Shown here: piece after piece, positions 50,090 through 61,576 of the stretch
Numbering within the stretch: position 1 is the stretch's first letter
Layout of the letters: each line of letters opens with the position of its first letter
NCBI RefSeq assembly: GCF_000218685.1
Contig: NW_006763303.1
Location: forward strand, 806,001 to 870,000
DNA length: 64,000 bases
Origin: Serpula lacrymans var. lacrymans S7.9
Taxonomy: Eukaryota > Basidiomycota > Agaricomycetes > Boletales > Serpulaceae
Direction of reading: 5' to 3'
Position numbers and translations under genes: made by a program
Notes under the pieces: model-generated
The model's database searches: none
What the model was told of the DNA's origin: nothing
What the model saw: the letters and a program-made list of their open reading frames with translations, nothing else

Positions 50090-50720
50090 CCACTATCCTT
50101 TGTGGGCCTTATTCATATCTGAAAGCCTTGTCTCCCAGGGTACCATCCCACCATTCTTTATGGGCCTTATCCCACACTATATCTGAAGGCCTTGTCCCCC
50201 AGGGTATCATCTCACTCACATTTGTGGGCCTTATCCCACACCATATTCAAAGGCCTAGTCCCCCAGGGTACCATCCCACCATCCACACCATATATGAAGG
50301 CCTTGTCCCAGGATACCATCCCACTCACATTTGTGGGCCTTATCCCACACCACACTATATCTGAAGGCCTTGCTCCTGGGGTACCATCCCACCATCCTTT
50401 GTGGGCCTTATCCCACACTATTTCTGAAGGCCTTGTCACCCAGGGGTACCCTCCCACACACATTTATGGGCCTTATCCCACAGTATATCTGAAGGCCTTG
50501 TTCCCCAGAGTACCATCTCACTCACCTTTGTGGGCCTTATCCCACACCATATCTGAAGGTCTAGTCCCCTGGGGTACCATCCCACCACCCACACAATATA
50601 TGAAGGCCTTGTCCCCCAGGGTATCATCTCACTCACATTTGTGGGCCTTATCCCACACCATATCCAAAGGCCTAGTCCCCCAGGGTACCATCCCACCATC
50701 CTTTATAGGCCTTATCCCAC
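50090..50720 (-). repeat. Satellite array, inverted block
   Basis: About ten units with the reverse-complement phrase CCAGGGTACCATCCCACCATCC, TTTGTGGGCCTTATCCCACAC and ATATCTGAAGGCCTTGTCCC. Unit spacing is close to 64 bp; a few units are shortened. Confidence 0.85.
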
Positions 50721-51860
50721 AACATACTCTGGGATTATGCCCCAGAGGACAAGACCAAAGCTCAGATAAGATGTAGGATAGAGCCTTTAAAGCCTGGTGG
50801 GATAATACCCTTGGATGCAAGGCCTATTGTGTTTTGTGGGATAATGCCGTGAGGGACAAGGCCTTCACATGAAACATAGGATAGGGCCATTATAAGGGGC
50901 ACAATGGTGTCTCAGAGAGTAAGGCCTCTTTTAATTGTTTCATGATACCCTATACAATAAATATAAGAAGTCAGATGTGACATATGTGACTATGGAGCAT
51001 GGTAGTATGGTACCCTGGTGAACTGGTGTGTGGGAAAAGGACCATCATATATGGTGGGATAGTGCCATTGCAAACATGGCCTTAACACAAGATGTGGTCT
51101 GATGATACCCTTGGAACAAGGCCATTAACCTTTAGCTGGGACATGACCCATATTGAGTAGTGGGATGATGCCCAGGGCGACAAGGTCCATCAAGTATAGT
51201 GGCATGGTACCAAATGCCATGAAACCATATGTGGGAAAAAGTCTGTCAAACATAGCAGGACTGAACCATGGGGCACAAGGCCCATTGTGTTTGATGGGAT
51301 GGTGCCCTGGGGTATAATGCCTTTAGATATGATGTGGGATAGAACCCTGGGCAACAAGGCCCATTAAGCATGGTGGGATAAGGCCTTGAGATAATATTTG
51401 GGATGGGGCCCATAAAGCATGGTGGGATGATACCCATAGGGCCTGTGAAGCATTGTGGGATGGTATCTAGGGAACAAGGTCCACAACCAGTATGCCAGAT
51501 AGATTCCATTGTGTTTTGTGAAATGATGCTATGAGGGACCAGGCCTTTAAATAAGGTGTGGAACAGGGTCTATAAAACATCATGGGATGATACCCTGGGG
51601 AACAAGGCCCACAACTAGTGTATGGGATGAGGCCTTTAGCTAAAATGTGGAATAGGGCCCATCAAGTATGGTGGGATGATACATACCCCAGGGAGCAAGG
51701 TCTATGATATTTAGTGGGATCACCCTTGGCAGTAAGGCTTTAACAAAAGTCCAGGATAGGCTCTATTATGTTTAACAGAATAATACCCTTTGCAACATGT
51801 CCATCAGCCAGACCTTTGAGTTAATACCTTGTGTGACAAGGCCTATCTGAGGCAGGAGGT
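50721..51860 (+). repeat. Degenerate tail of the satellite
   Basis: Phrases such as TGGGATGATACCC, GGGACAAGGCC and GGTGGGATAAGGCC keep recurring at irregular intervals, with increasing divergence to the right. Confidence 0.6.
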
Positions 51861-52619
51861 TATTAATGTAGCTTATGAATCATATGATGCATTAATATTG
51901 TTCATTAACTTTGATACAGGTTAAAAACAATGATTATATAGGTCAATGGGACAGGTCCTTGAAATATAGTATGAACACAGCATATCTAATGTTGCACATT
52001 AGGACTGTAATAAATGCCTTGCTCTAACTTTAGAAAAAGCTTACTCAAATCACTTGAATGGGTTTTAATCACAATCTGGATCATGGCCTATAGAATATTG
52101 TGGGATAAAGACTCCTGGCCATATGAAGTGATAAGACCCACAGTCAGGCTGGGATATAACCTCAGCCATATTTAGGATAGTGTCAACAGCCAAAAATAGT
52201 ATAGGTTTACCTTGCATTCTGCAATATGTCAGTTTGACACACAAAGCACATAGAAAATACATCATATATAATATAATCTTGCATTCTACTAGGGCCATCA
52301 GCCATCCAATTTTATTTACATCAAGGTTCAACTTTTTTTATTGTTCCTAAAAACACACAAGTGAAGACCTTTTGAAAAATAAATATGAATACTTCTTTAT
52401 ATTTCACCTATTGTCCTTTAACATATAAACACATCTAATCTTCAAGTTCTATTTCTCATCAAATTTACAATCATATTTTGCTCAAGACACATCTATCATT
52501 TATGATAATTCTTGTATTATACATATGTTCATCAAGAGTCCTAAGTATGTTAATTCTAGACCTGCATCTACACTTCTATAAATAATGTCATCTCATCATT
52601 TTTTTTCACCACTTGTGAG
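51861..52619. other. AT-rich DNA without gene
   Basis: No coding frame or clear repeat; composition is distinctly AT-rich. It may be old satellite or retroelement debris. Confidence 0.4.
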
Positions 52620-52860
52620 TATTTTCGGATAAGGGTATTATCCCATAATCAATTACAGGCCATGGACCTATCCCTCATTCACCTCCAAAGACCAAGGTAT
52701 TATACTGATATATTTTAGACCCTAGTACATGGCCATAAACTATGGACCAATCCCCTATCAGTTTTAAGGACCAAGGTATTATCCTTAATTGGTTTTAGTC
52801 CCCACTATATAGACCTAAACTATGGACCAATACCCTAAACACCTCTAGAGACCAAGGTAT
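52620..52860 (+). repeat. Second short tandem repeat, about three units of 65-80 bp
   Basis: Units share the order ACTATGGACCAAT(C/A)CC, then a CCTCNAGAGACC or TTTTAAGGACC segment, then AAGGTATTAT. The repeat is distinct from the GGTACC satellite. Confidence 0.55.
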
Positions 52861-52863
52861 TGA

Positions 52864-52911
52864 GGGCTCTTAGCCCCATCCTTTTGGTGAAGATGATCAA
52901 GCTAAGAGCCC
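52864..52911. repeat. Perfect 11-bp inverted repeat
   Basis: GGGCTCTTAGC at 52864-52874 pairs with GCTAAGAGCCC at 52901-52911, with a 26-nt loop. It lies exactly at the border between tandem repeats and the copia relic. Confidence 0.6.
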
Positions 52912-53994
52912 CCCCAAAGTGGTTGCCTGAAGTGCCGCATCTACTGGCCAGGGAAGCATTCAGTCACCGTTGAGTGCTCAGTGCATTTTGATGTTGAGAA
53001 CGTATCTTTGAATGCTGACAACGGACCTCCCTTTGGGCTTGAGGGGGAGTATGATGCCCTGAAACAAGCGCCAAAGAAGAGTCAGATTGTAGAAATTGAT
53101 GATCATACACCTCATCCTGATCCACCTGATCCCCAGGATATTAATAACCAAATCTACCCTCAGGATCAAGATGAAGCTGATCCTGACCCCATCCAAGCGG
53201 CCCCAGCTCCTCCACCCCCACCTATAGCTGCTCCACATCAAAGCACCTGCATTCATCAGCCAACTCAATATGTTCATGATCTCCTACAAGGGAAAGGATC
53301 AATATCTGGAAATAACCAAGCACCCACTTTGCCCAGAGGCATCCAAGTAACTATTGACAATCTGAATAGAAGTGATGAGGAAGAGCGAGATGATGAAACA
53401 CTAAGAGATCTGGCCCAAAACATAGCCATGGTGGCACGTATGGCAGACCTTCATGGTGTGGAGCCAAGGACTGTTGAAGAAGCCCGCAAACGTCCAGATT
53501 GGGATAAATGGGATCAAGCTATCCAGGAAGAGTTGGCGAGGCTCAATAAGGCAGGAACCTGGACATACGCTGTTACGATAACACATTTTCGGACCTTTGA
53601 TTTTCATTCTCCTCTTTAACCTTCTACTGTAGTTTTCACACTCCGTGCCATGCGGCACTTTCCCTTTTGTTCAAACTCCACTTTCTTGCGCTGCGCTGCC
53701 TTTTTTTCTATTTTAGATACAAGTCTCTCACGCAGTGGAGCTGGTCACACGGGCTGCACCCTCTGACATCATCAGCCACTGCCTTCATCAACTGTATACA
53801 ACATATGTACAAACAAACCTGTAGTAGTATATATACCCCAATAGATCAAGGAGACTCCTCAGTGAGTCCTCCTGTTGTATCCTCACAACTAACTTGTTGA
53901 AACCTAAGGGGTGATCCCTTTCATTACTCTCTGACCAGTCAACGGTACATACTGTTGATTGGTATTCCTTTTTGCTTGTCTGAGTTGTGCGCCA

Positions 53995-54314
53995 TGTTAG
54001 TTTTGGTGATTCTGCACCTTTGTGCTACCTATATATTTTCATTCCTTTCTCTATCTATTCTTCTATCATTCACTATTGATTGTGTTTTCTATTATTTCGC
54101 CTTTGTGGCTGCTTTGTTTACCTTTGTTTACAAAACTTCGGACAGTACTGCAGAGTCCAATGCTTCCTATTCTCTAGTTACTCACATTGGACTCTAGGTA
54201 CTGTATACCTGTCATACTCTCTAATAATATAGTTACTCACATTGGACTCTAGTTCCAGTCCCTGATTGCTCTCAGCAAGTGGCTAGACACTTCCTTCAAG
54301 CTTTGTTCTTAATA
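53995..54314 (+). repeat. 5' LTR of copia family 2
   Basis: 320 bp. An internal direct repeat TAGTTACTCACATTGGACTC occurs twice within it. Confidence 0.9.
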
Positions 54315-54326
54315 GGTTATGAGCCC
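54315..54326 (+). promoter_or_regulatory. Primer binding site, initiator tRNA-Met anticodon region
   Basis: GGTTATGAGCCC immediately after the LTR, identical to the site of copia family 1. Confidence 0.7.
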
Positions 54327-55481
54327 TGTGCTCTAGCCATCTTCCTGACCTTATATCTCACCATCCAAGCGTCCTACTGCTTATCCATCGTAACCATCGT
54401 CTTCTGGGACTCTTATTACCTCATCCATCACCTCAGATTACTCTGATCTCATCTTGATCTCCAACAACAACTCCTTGTTGCAAGTTACCCCCATTTTGGA
54501 CGCTTTTTTTGGTCTTATCTGCACCATATCTCGCCCAATCCTTATCTGATCGTCCTGTAACTTCTACCATCGTCTTCTACGGCCTAAATAACCCTAGAAG
54601 ACCTGTCAGAGCGGTTGGATTTGAGCTGGATCTTTCTGTGAGCCTTCATCATCATTTGATCACCTTTTGGCCCCCTATTCCATATCTCCACATCTTGTGC
54701 TCGGATCTTGGCCCTATTTGAGCCATCTACTACCCTATACTATTGCACTTTACACCCTCAATTTGGTGGCAATCCATCCACTCCATCATCCTCTGTGAAG
54801 TTCGCATTTTTGGCACTTTCACCCCTATTGGACCCCTATTGCATATCTCCACATCCTGTGCTTCACTTCTTGTGATATTTGGGCCATCTATTACTCTATA
54901 AAAATGTTCCCTATACCTCTGATTTGGTGGCAATCCATCCATCTTATCTGTCTCTGCATCAATTTCGACTTTTTGCCCTATTTTTCGCTTTTTGGCATAT
55001 CTGGTGTGTGCATAAAGCTCCAATCTTCTCTACTCTGTCCATTATCAGATAGAACAAGCCTATAGACTGTGAAGCTCGCCTGCATTGCCTCAGTTTGCTG
55101 TTGCCTAGAGCCTCTCTCAGTCTGCGGTGTTTGGGGAGCTTAAGTCACTTTGTTGACTCATATACAAGCCCTATTAACCAACACTGTCTCGAGGCGATTT
55201 CTCTGTTAATATCAGTGTGAAATTGAAAGGGGAACACAGGTGTAACCCTGTAGCAGCACTAGGAAGCCTTAGCACCCTCCTGGATCGCTTTTGGACGCTT
55301 TTTGGACCCTATTTGGACCTATCCTTGCACTTTCTGACCCTCTCCATATCCTCTCTCTACTGCCTCACCATCTTATCTGCTCGCCTCCTACTGTTGCCCA
55401 TTGTCTTTGCCACTATTCCATCGCCTATAGCCGTCTCCTACATCATTTATCATTGCTCAATTGTCTTATACAACACCCATC
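54327..55481 (+). other. Long leader of copia family 2
   Basis: About 1.15 kb between primer site and gag start with no coding frame. It contains two diverged direct repeats of about 150 bp (shared GGACCCCTATT, CATATCTCCACATC, GGGCCATCTA and ATTTGGTGGCAATCCATCCA), near 54668 and 54828. Packaging or dimerisation signals would be expected in this part of a retroelement. Confidence 0.6.
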
Positions 55482-58400
55482 ATGTCTGACTCTGATCCCA
55501 AGTTCCATCCCTTGTCTGGCACTAACTACCCCCAGTGGAGTGGTGAAATGCAAGCTTGGTTGATGACCAAGGGACTATGGAGGCTCGTCTCTGGCGCTGA
55601 AAAGTGTCCTGGGACTGACACTGAAGCAATAGAGAAATGGGAGTTGAGAGCTGGAAAGGCTGCTGGTGCATTATACCTCAATGTCACCAAAGAGCAGCGC
55701 ATCCATCTTGATGGCATCATTGATGATCCTGTCAAGATCTGGGAGAAACTGGCAATTGTGCACGTCTCTAAGAAGCCTGGGACGAGATTTAATGCCTATG
55801 ACGACTTCTTCTCTATCAGAAAGAAGGAGGACGAGTCCCTGCAGTCTCTCATGACCAGAATTGACAAAGGCATGCATCAGATTCAAAATCTTTGTCCTAC
55901 TGGCTTCTCATTGTCTGAATTGGACGATGAATTGACATGCATGGCCATGATTAGGGCGCTTCCTGATCAATATGCCCACTTCACTTCATCTCTACTACTT
56001 CTGGGCACCTTGGACAAGACCCAGCTCAGGGATGCTTTCCTTGCTGAAGAGGTCAATCGCCGTCGTCGTGCTGAAGTCGATTCTGCCTTGCGTTCTTCGT
56101 CTACCACTGCCAATAGCACCTGCACCCATCCTAACTGCCATCATTGCAACCAATCCACCACCTCTACTCGCATTCAGTGTGATTTCTGTGGTTTACTTGG
56201 TTATACCCAAGACAAATGCCACAGATACATTGCTAGTCGCCAACAGGCAGTGGAGGGTGCTAAGAATCACTACAAGCGTGGCAATAAGGCTCAGGCAGGC
56301 TCCAGCAACTCTCAGAATACCTCTCAGCAGCCCAAATCTTCGCCCAACAATGCCAATTCATCTACTGTGGTCACTGAATCAGCTGGGAATGCAAGTCTTC
56401 GTTCCATTTATCCCTCTGATCCTCATTGCCCTCTCCAACTTGATGCTGACATTGATTGGAATGCAGACACAGGTGCCACTTCTCATATGACACCTCATCG
56501 TCATTGGATGCACCACTATACCCCATATCGTGTGCCAATCAAGCTGGCTGATCACACTGTTGTCTATTCAGCTGGTGTTGGTACTGTGGTGTTTAATCCT
56601 GTGATGAATGGCAAAGTGGCTAGGGCTGTGGAATTCTCTAGAGTGCTCCATGTACCAGATCTTCGAAATAATCTCCTCTCAGTCTTGTATTTAACTCGTC
56701 AAAGTGGTTTCAATGTCACTATTTCGTCTCATTCCATGTCCTTTATGCGTGACAACACTCTCTTGTTCACTGCAACTATCAATGACAACAATGCAGCATT
56801 CCTTGATGGATCTACTGCTGCTTGTGTTGGATTGGGACATTTTACTGCGACTATGCCACTTGATTTGATGCTCTGGCATCGCAGATTGGCTCACCACCAT
56901 CATGCTGATGTCAAGAGACTGATACAGAGAGATCTGGTCACTGGGCTTACACTGGAATCCAAGGCTGCTCCTGATCCTGTCTGTGAACCGTGCTTGTCTG
57001 GCAAGATGCATGCCAATCCATTCCCCTCATCTGATACTCGCTCTGCTCATCCTTTGGACCTCATCCATTCTGATGTACACCAAGTCTCTTCCCCCACATT
57101 CTCTGGTTATCGCTACTGGGTCACCTTCATTGACGATCACAGTCGATTCCGTGTTGTTGTGCCTCTCAAGGCCAAGTCAGATGTCTTTGATGCTTTCAAG
57201 AGATTCAAGGCTTATGTTGAGACTCAATTGGAGCGTAAAATCAAGGCTCTGCGCGATGACAAAGGGGGAGAGTACATGTCCAAGGAATTTGAGCAATTCA
57301 CAGATGACCATGGGATTGTCAGACAGCATACCACCAGGAATCGTCCTCAGCAGAATGGTGTGGCAGAGCGAGCAAACAGACTTCTGACTGAGCGTATCAC
57401 TGCCATGTTATCAGAGTCTGCATTGCCTAACAGCTTCTGGGGTGAATGTCTGTCCGCTTTGGTGCATGTCTGGAACAGATGTCCCACTGATGCAGTGGCC
57501 CATGCCACTCCATTTGAGTTGTGGTATGGACATAAGCCTGACATGTCTCACCTTCGCGTTTGGGGCTGCACTGCCTATGTGCATGTGCAAAAGGACAAAA
57601 GAGGCGTTTTTGGCTCTCATATGGAGAAATGTGTGTTCATTGGTTACCCTGAGGGGTACAAGGGATGGAAATTCTACAATCCTACCACCAAGTGCACTGT
57701 TATCTCTGAGAGAGCTGATTTTGATGAGCGCTACTTCCCTGGCTTGAAGAGGCCTTCTAACAATGTCCCGCCTCCACCTCCCACTCCACCTTCACTATCC
57801 ATGCCATTGGGCCTGATTGAGGATGTCCCTGCACCAGGTCCAGGGGGAGATATGGGCCCACCAGCTGCGCTTCAGCAGCCTCAGCCATTGCCTGACAATG
57901 GGCCTCATTTGGACCTTGATGCAAAACCACCTGTGAATCAACCTCCTGAGCTTCCAAATCACCCTCCTCATCGCTCACCTTCTCCTGACTTGCCTATTGC
58001 ACTGAGACGCCCTGTAAGGGCTAGGAGACCACCTAGACCATGGTGGCTTCAACACAGACAACCTACTCCTGCCATTGAGAGTGATGACAGTGATTCTGAG
58101 GCAGTTGATGATGAAGTGGCACACTTTGGAGACTCTGCTGAGCCTAGGTCGTTTGCAGATGCAATGAAGCGTCCTGATGCAGATAAATGGAGAGAGGCAG
58201 CCATGGAAGAGCTTCAAGCTCATGAGTGCAATGGTACTTGGTCACTAGTGGAACTACCTCCTGGAGTCAAGGCTATTGGTGGCAAGTGGGTCTTCAAGAT
58301 CAAGCGCAACTCAGATGGCACTGTTGAGCGCTACAAGGCCAGATATGTGGCCAAAGGTTATAACCAGCGCCCTGGCTTTGATTTCCTCGAAATATTTGCA

Positions 58401-59714
58401 CCTACTGTCCGCATATCATCCATCAGAGTTGTCCTTGCCATTGCAGCCATCCACAACCTCCATTTGCGCTCCATTGACATTTCCCATGCATTCCTGAATG
58501 GAGTCATGGATGTCAAGGTCTACATGCATTAGCCGGAGGGATTCCATCAGGGTCCTCGCAATCTTGTTTGCCAGTTGGACAAGGCCATCTATGGGACAAA
58601 GCAGGGAGGCAGAATGTGGAACCAGAAGATGCACACTGTGCTTGAAAAACTCGGATTCAAGTGTACTTATTCAGACTCTGCCATCTATGTCTTTAACAGA
58701 ACTGATATATACATTATCCTGCCTGTCTTTGTTGATGACATGACACTGGCATCCACTTCTACTTCTGCACTTGACCAAGCTGTCAAGGACCTCTCCCTGC
58801 ACTTTAAGCTTCGTGATCTTGGCCCTACTTCTTACCTACTTGGCATTTCCATCACTAGAGACCTAAGTAATCGCACCATCTCCCTCTCCCAACATCAGTA
58901 CACTCTGGACATTCTGGAGCACTTTGGCATGAAGGACTGCAAGCCTGTGTCCACTCCCATGGATCCTGGTTTGCGCCTCACCAAGGACATGTCTCCCAAA
59001 ACATCCAGTGATGCTGCTTTGATGAAGGACATTCCCTACCTTGCTGCTGTTGGTGCTCTGATGTATCTGGCCACTACCACTCGTCCTGACATTGCCTACA
59101 CTGTTGGAGTCCTTGCCAGATATAACTCTAATCCTGGTCTTACTCACTGGAGCGCTGTCAAGCACTTGTTCCGCTACTTGCAAGGCACCCTTGATCATTC
59201 CCTTGTCCTTGGTCCTGATCCTAATTCCACTGAACTCTTCACCACTTTCTCTGATGCTGATCATGATGGTGACAAGAACTCTGGTCGTTCTACTGGTGCA
59301 TATATTGTCAAGATGGGATCTGGTGCTATCTCCTGGAGCTCCAAGCTTCAGAACATTGTTGCTCTGTCCACCACTGAAGCAGAATACATTGCTGCTGTTG
59401 AGGCTGGCAAAGAGATTTGCTGGATGCGAAATTTGTTGAAGGAAATGGGCTATCCTATCACCTCTCCTTCCACCCTTCATATTGACAACCAATCTGCCAT
59501 CTCTGTATCCAAGAACCCTGAGCACCATGGTCGGATGAAACACCTTGATCTGCGATGGCATTGGTTGAGAGATGTTGTTGACTCTGGGCAGATTGCTCCT
59601 ACCTTTGTTCCCACTGCTGAAATGCCTGCAGACTTGTTGACCAAGGCTCTTGCCAAGCCTAAAGTGGAAGTGTTCAGGAAGATGATGGGACTTATTAGAT
59701 CAGGGGGGAGCTGA
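55482..59714 (+). pseudogene. Copia family 2 gag-pol polyprotein, single internal stop
   Basis: One frame from ATG 55482 to TGA at 59714, 1411 codons, broken by a single TAG at 58530-58532 in the RT. Order: Gag (FHPLSGTNYPQWSGEMQAWL), a knuckle CDFCGLLGYTQDKC in which the usual His is Tyr, protease WNADTGATSHM, HHCC (LWHRRLAHHHHADVK ... CEPCLSGK), integrase core (LIHSDVHQV, DDKGGEYMS, QQNGVAERANRLL), RT (KWVFKIKRNSDGTVERYKAR, FVDDMTLAS) and RNase H (DADHDGDKNSGRSTGAY, ALSTTEAEYIAA). The stop falls between KVYMH and PEGFH, where the family has Gln. Otherwise the protein looks complete. Confidence 0.9.
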
Positions 59715-59734
59715 TGCTTTGGAGGTGCAGCATC

Positions 59735-59743
59735 AGGGGGGAG
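59735..59743 (+). promoter_or_regulatory. Polypurine tract of copia family 2
   Basis: AGGGGGGAG directly abuts the 3' LTR. Confidence 0.7.
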
Positions 59744-60063
59744 TGTTAGTTTTGGTGATTCTGCACCTTTGTGCTACCTATATATTTTCATTCCTTTCTC
59801 TATCTATTCTTCTATCATTCACTATTGATTGTGTTTTCTATTATTTCGCCTTTGTGGCTGCTTTGTTTACCTTTGTTTACAAAACTTCGGACAGTACTGC
59901 AGAGTCCAATGCTTCCTATTCTCTAGTTACTCACATTAGACTCTAGGTACTGTATACCTGTCATACTCTCTAATAATATAGTTACTCACATTGGACTCTA
60001 GTTCCAGTCCCTGATTGCTCTCAGCAAGTGGCTAGACACTTCCTTCAAGCTTTGTTCTTAATA
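59744..60063 (+). repeat. 3' LTR of copia family 2
   Basis: 320 bp, one base different from the 5' LTR, followed by the CGCCA duplication. Confidence 0.9.
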
Positions 60064-61137
60064 CGCCAGAGTAACTAACTCTTGGTTGTTACATACACAG
60101 ATAAACCAACAAAACACCAACATTGTTGGCAGCAAATGGGTGTTTAAGGTCAAAAAAACTACTTTGATACATTCGCCCCGGTAGCAAAAATGGCGTCCCT
60201 GAGAAGCATATTAGCCATGGCCGCAAGAAATGATTGGGAAACTCACCAAATGGACGTCTGCCTATTTAAATAGTGAACTCAATGACGACAAAATCATTTT
60301 CATGCAGCAGCCACCAGGCTATCATGCACATGGTTGTGAATCCATGGTCCTACACCTAAACAAAACCCTCTACAGCCTAAAGCAGGCAGGTTGCAGGTGG
60401 TACCAGACTTTACGCGACGGTATAGAGAAAATTGGGTTAGTCCATTGCGAGACTGACCAAGCTGTCTTCTACAGGCATGAGAAAGGAGGACTCACCATCA
60501 TTGCAGTCCATGTCAACAACATGATCCTAGTCACTCCTTCCAAAAGCACCATGGATTGTCTGAAAACTAATCTAGCAAAACTTTTTGAAGTGAGCGACCT
60601 TGGGGAATTACATTGGATGATAGGCATCAAAATTAAGAGAAATTGAAACACATGCACCATCCACATGTCCCAATGCAGCTACATTGACACCATCATTCAA
60701 TGTTTCAACCTAGAAGACGCAAAACCGTTAGCAATTCCCATGGTGGCAAACACCTACCTTACAAAGGAGCAAAGCCCCCAAATGCCTGACAACCCTGCCA
60801 CAACGAAAGACATCCCATACAGAGAGGCCATTGGCTCTCTGATGTACGCTGCAATCAGAACTTGTCCCAATATTGCACATGTGGTGGCAATCTTATTGCG
60901 TTTTGTGGAAAATCTGGGCCTCGCCCACTGGGAAGCAGCAAAACGAGCCATTAAATACCTAAAGGGGAGCAAAGAACAACCCCTTACAGGTTTTTCGGAC
61001 GCTGATGGGAGCATGAACAAAAACCACTGAGCCATATCTGGTTATGCAATTATACTTAATGGGGGAGCTGTATCCTGGTTCTCAAAGCACCAAGAAATTG
61101 TTGCACTGTCCACAACAGAAGCCAAGTATGTTGCGGT

Positions 61138-61552
61138 TGTTACGCACAAAGTGCTTAACAAAGTCTGAGGGTTTGTCGAGGTTTGTAAAGAGACTTATCC
61201 AAAGACAAGTTCGAGAACGTAGTTCTGAGTGGAGGTTTTTCCAACGGGAGTTGGTTTTCTTCAGAATAGAAGTCTGATCTTAGGAGTCTAGCTTTGTAAG
61301 CGTAAACTGCATAGAATCGTATTAGAGAATACTACTGCTGTTACATGGTATTTATAGTGGAAAGGAATCAGTGATAGGAGTTAGGTCCTATCTAGGGCAG
61401 GTCCGTCTGTTGAAGACTAAGTACTATAATAGGTACTGTAAATGCGAGAGGAATGGAATTGTACATGAAGGAAATGAGTCATCGGTCCGATGGTATAACC
61501 GATGAGTAAAAAGAAATGAGTAGTCCTTAAATGTCCAATAGAGATCGTAACA
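61138..61552 (-). repeat. 3' LTR of the second Ty3 element
   Basis: 415 bp with inverted termini TGTTACG...CGTAACA. The purine run GTAAGTAAGGGGGTAA (61553-61568 on minus) is the polypurine tract. The sequence is unrelated to the 697-bp LTR. Confidence 0.8.
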
Positions 61553-61576
61553 TTACCCCCTTACTTACTCCGAGTT

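Larger units (their letters stand above)
53995..60063 (+). mobile_element. Copia family 2 retrotransposon, full length
   Basis: 6069 bp with 320-bp LTRs differing at one base that I can find (ACATTGGAC against ACATTAGAC). It is flanked by CGCCA on both sides (53990-53994 and 60064-60068). LTR ends are TGTTA...TAATA. It carries the initiator tRNA-Met type primer site, a long leader, one gag-pol frame with a single stop, and a polypurine tract. Confidence 0.93.
53571..60093 (+). repeat. Solo LTR candidate (about 449 bp), itself split by copia family 2
   Basis: It starts TGTTACGATAACA at 53571 and ends GGTTGTTACA at 60093 once the copia insertion (53995-60063 plus one CGCCA) is removed. Flanking 5-mers are TACGC and TACAC, a near-perfect target duplication. 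No internal element remains, so it is most simply a solo LTR inside the copia relic. Confidence 0.55.
52915..61137 (+). pseudogene. Old copia relic (integrase end, RT, RNase H), interrupted twice
   Basis: Left part (52915-53570): integrase C-terminal phrase RIYWPGKHSVTVE, an acidic/proline-rich linker, then the RT entry PRTVEEARKRPDWDKWDQAI. Right part (60094-61137): GSKWVFKVK, then YFDTFAPVAKMASLRSILAM, LYSLKQAG, DLGELHWMIGIKI, IPYREAIGSLMYAAIRTCP and RNase H SGYAII ... ALSTTEAKY. Between KVK and YFDTF a stretch is deleted, and frameshifts and stops (TGA near 60644 and 61028) are present. It is interrupted by the solo LTR and copia family 2 element (53571-60093) and cut at its RNase H end by another Ty3 element at 61138. 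Confidence 0.8.

Noticed and set aside
49490..50720. CRISPR-like array
   Set aside because: The genome is eukaryotic and the units are contiguous, degenerate satellite repeats without unique spacers.
49641..50820. Open frames of 60-194 codons with recurring GLVPQG / PSHHPLWALSHTI phrases
   Set aside because: They follow the satellite periodicity on both strands; they are repeat translations, not a repeat protein.
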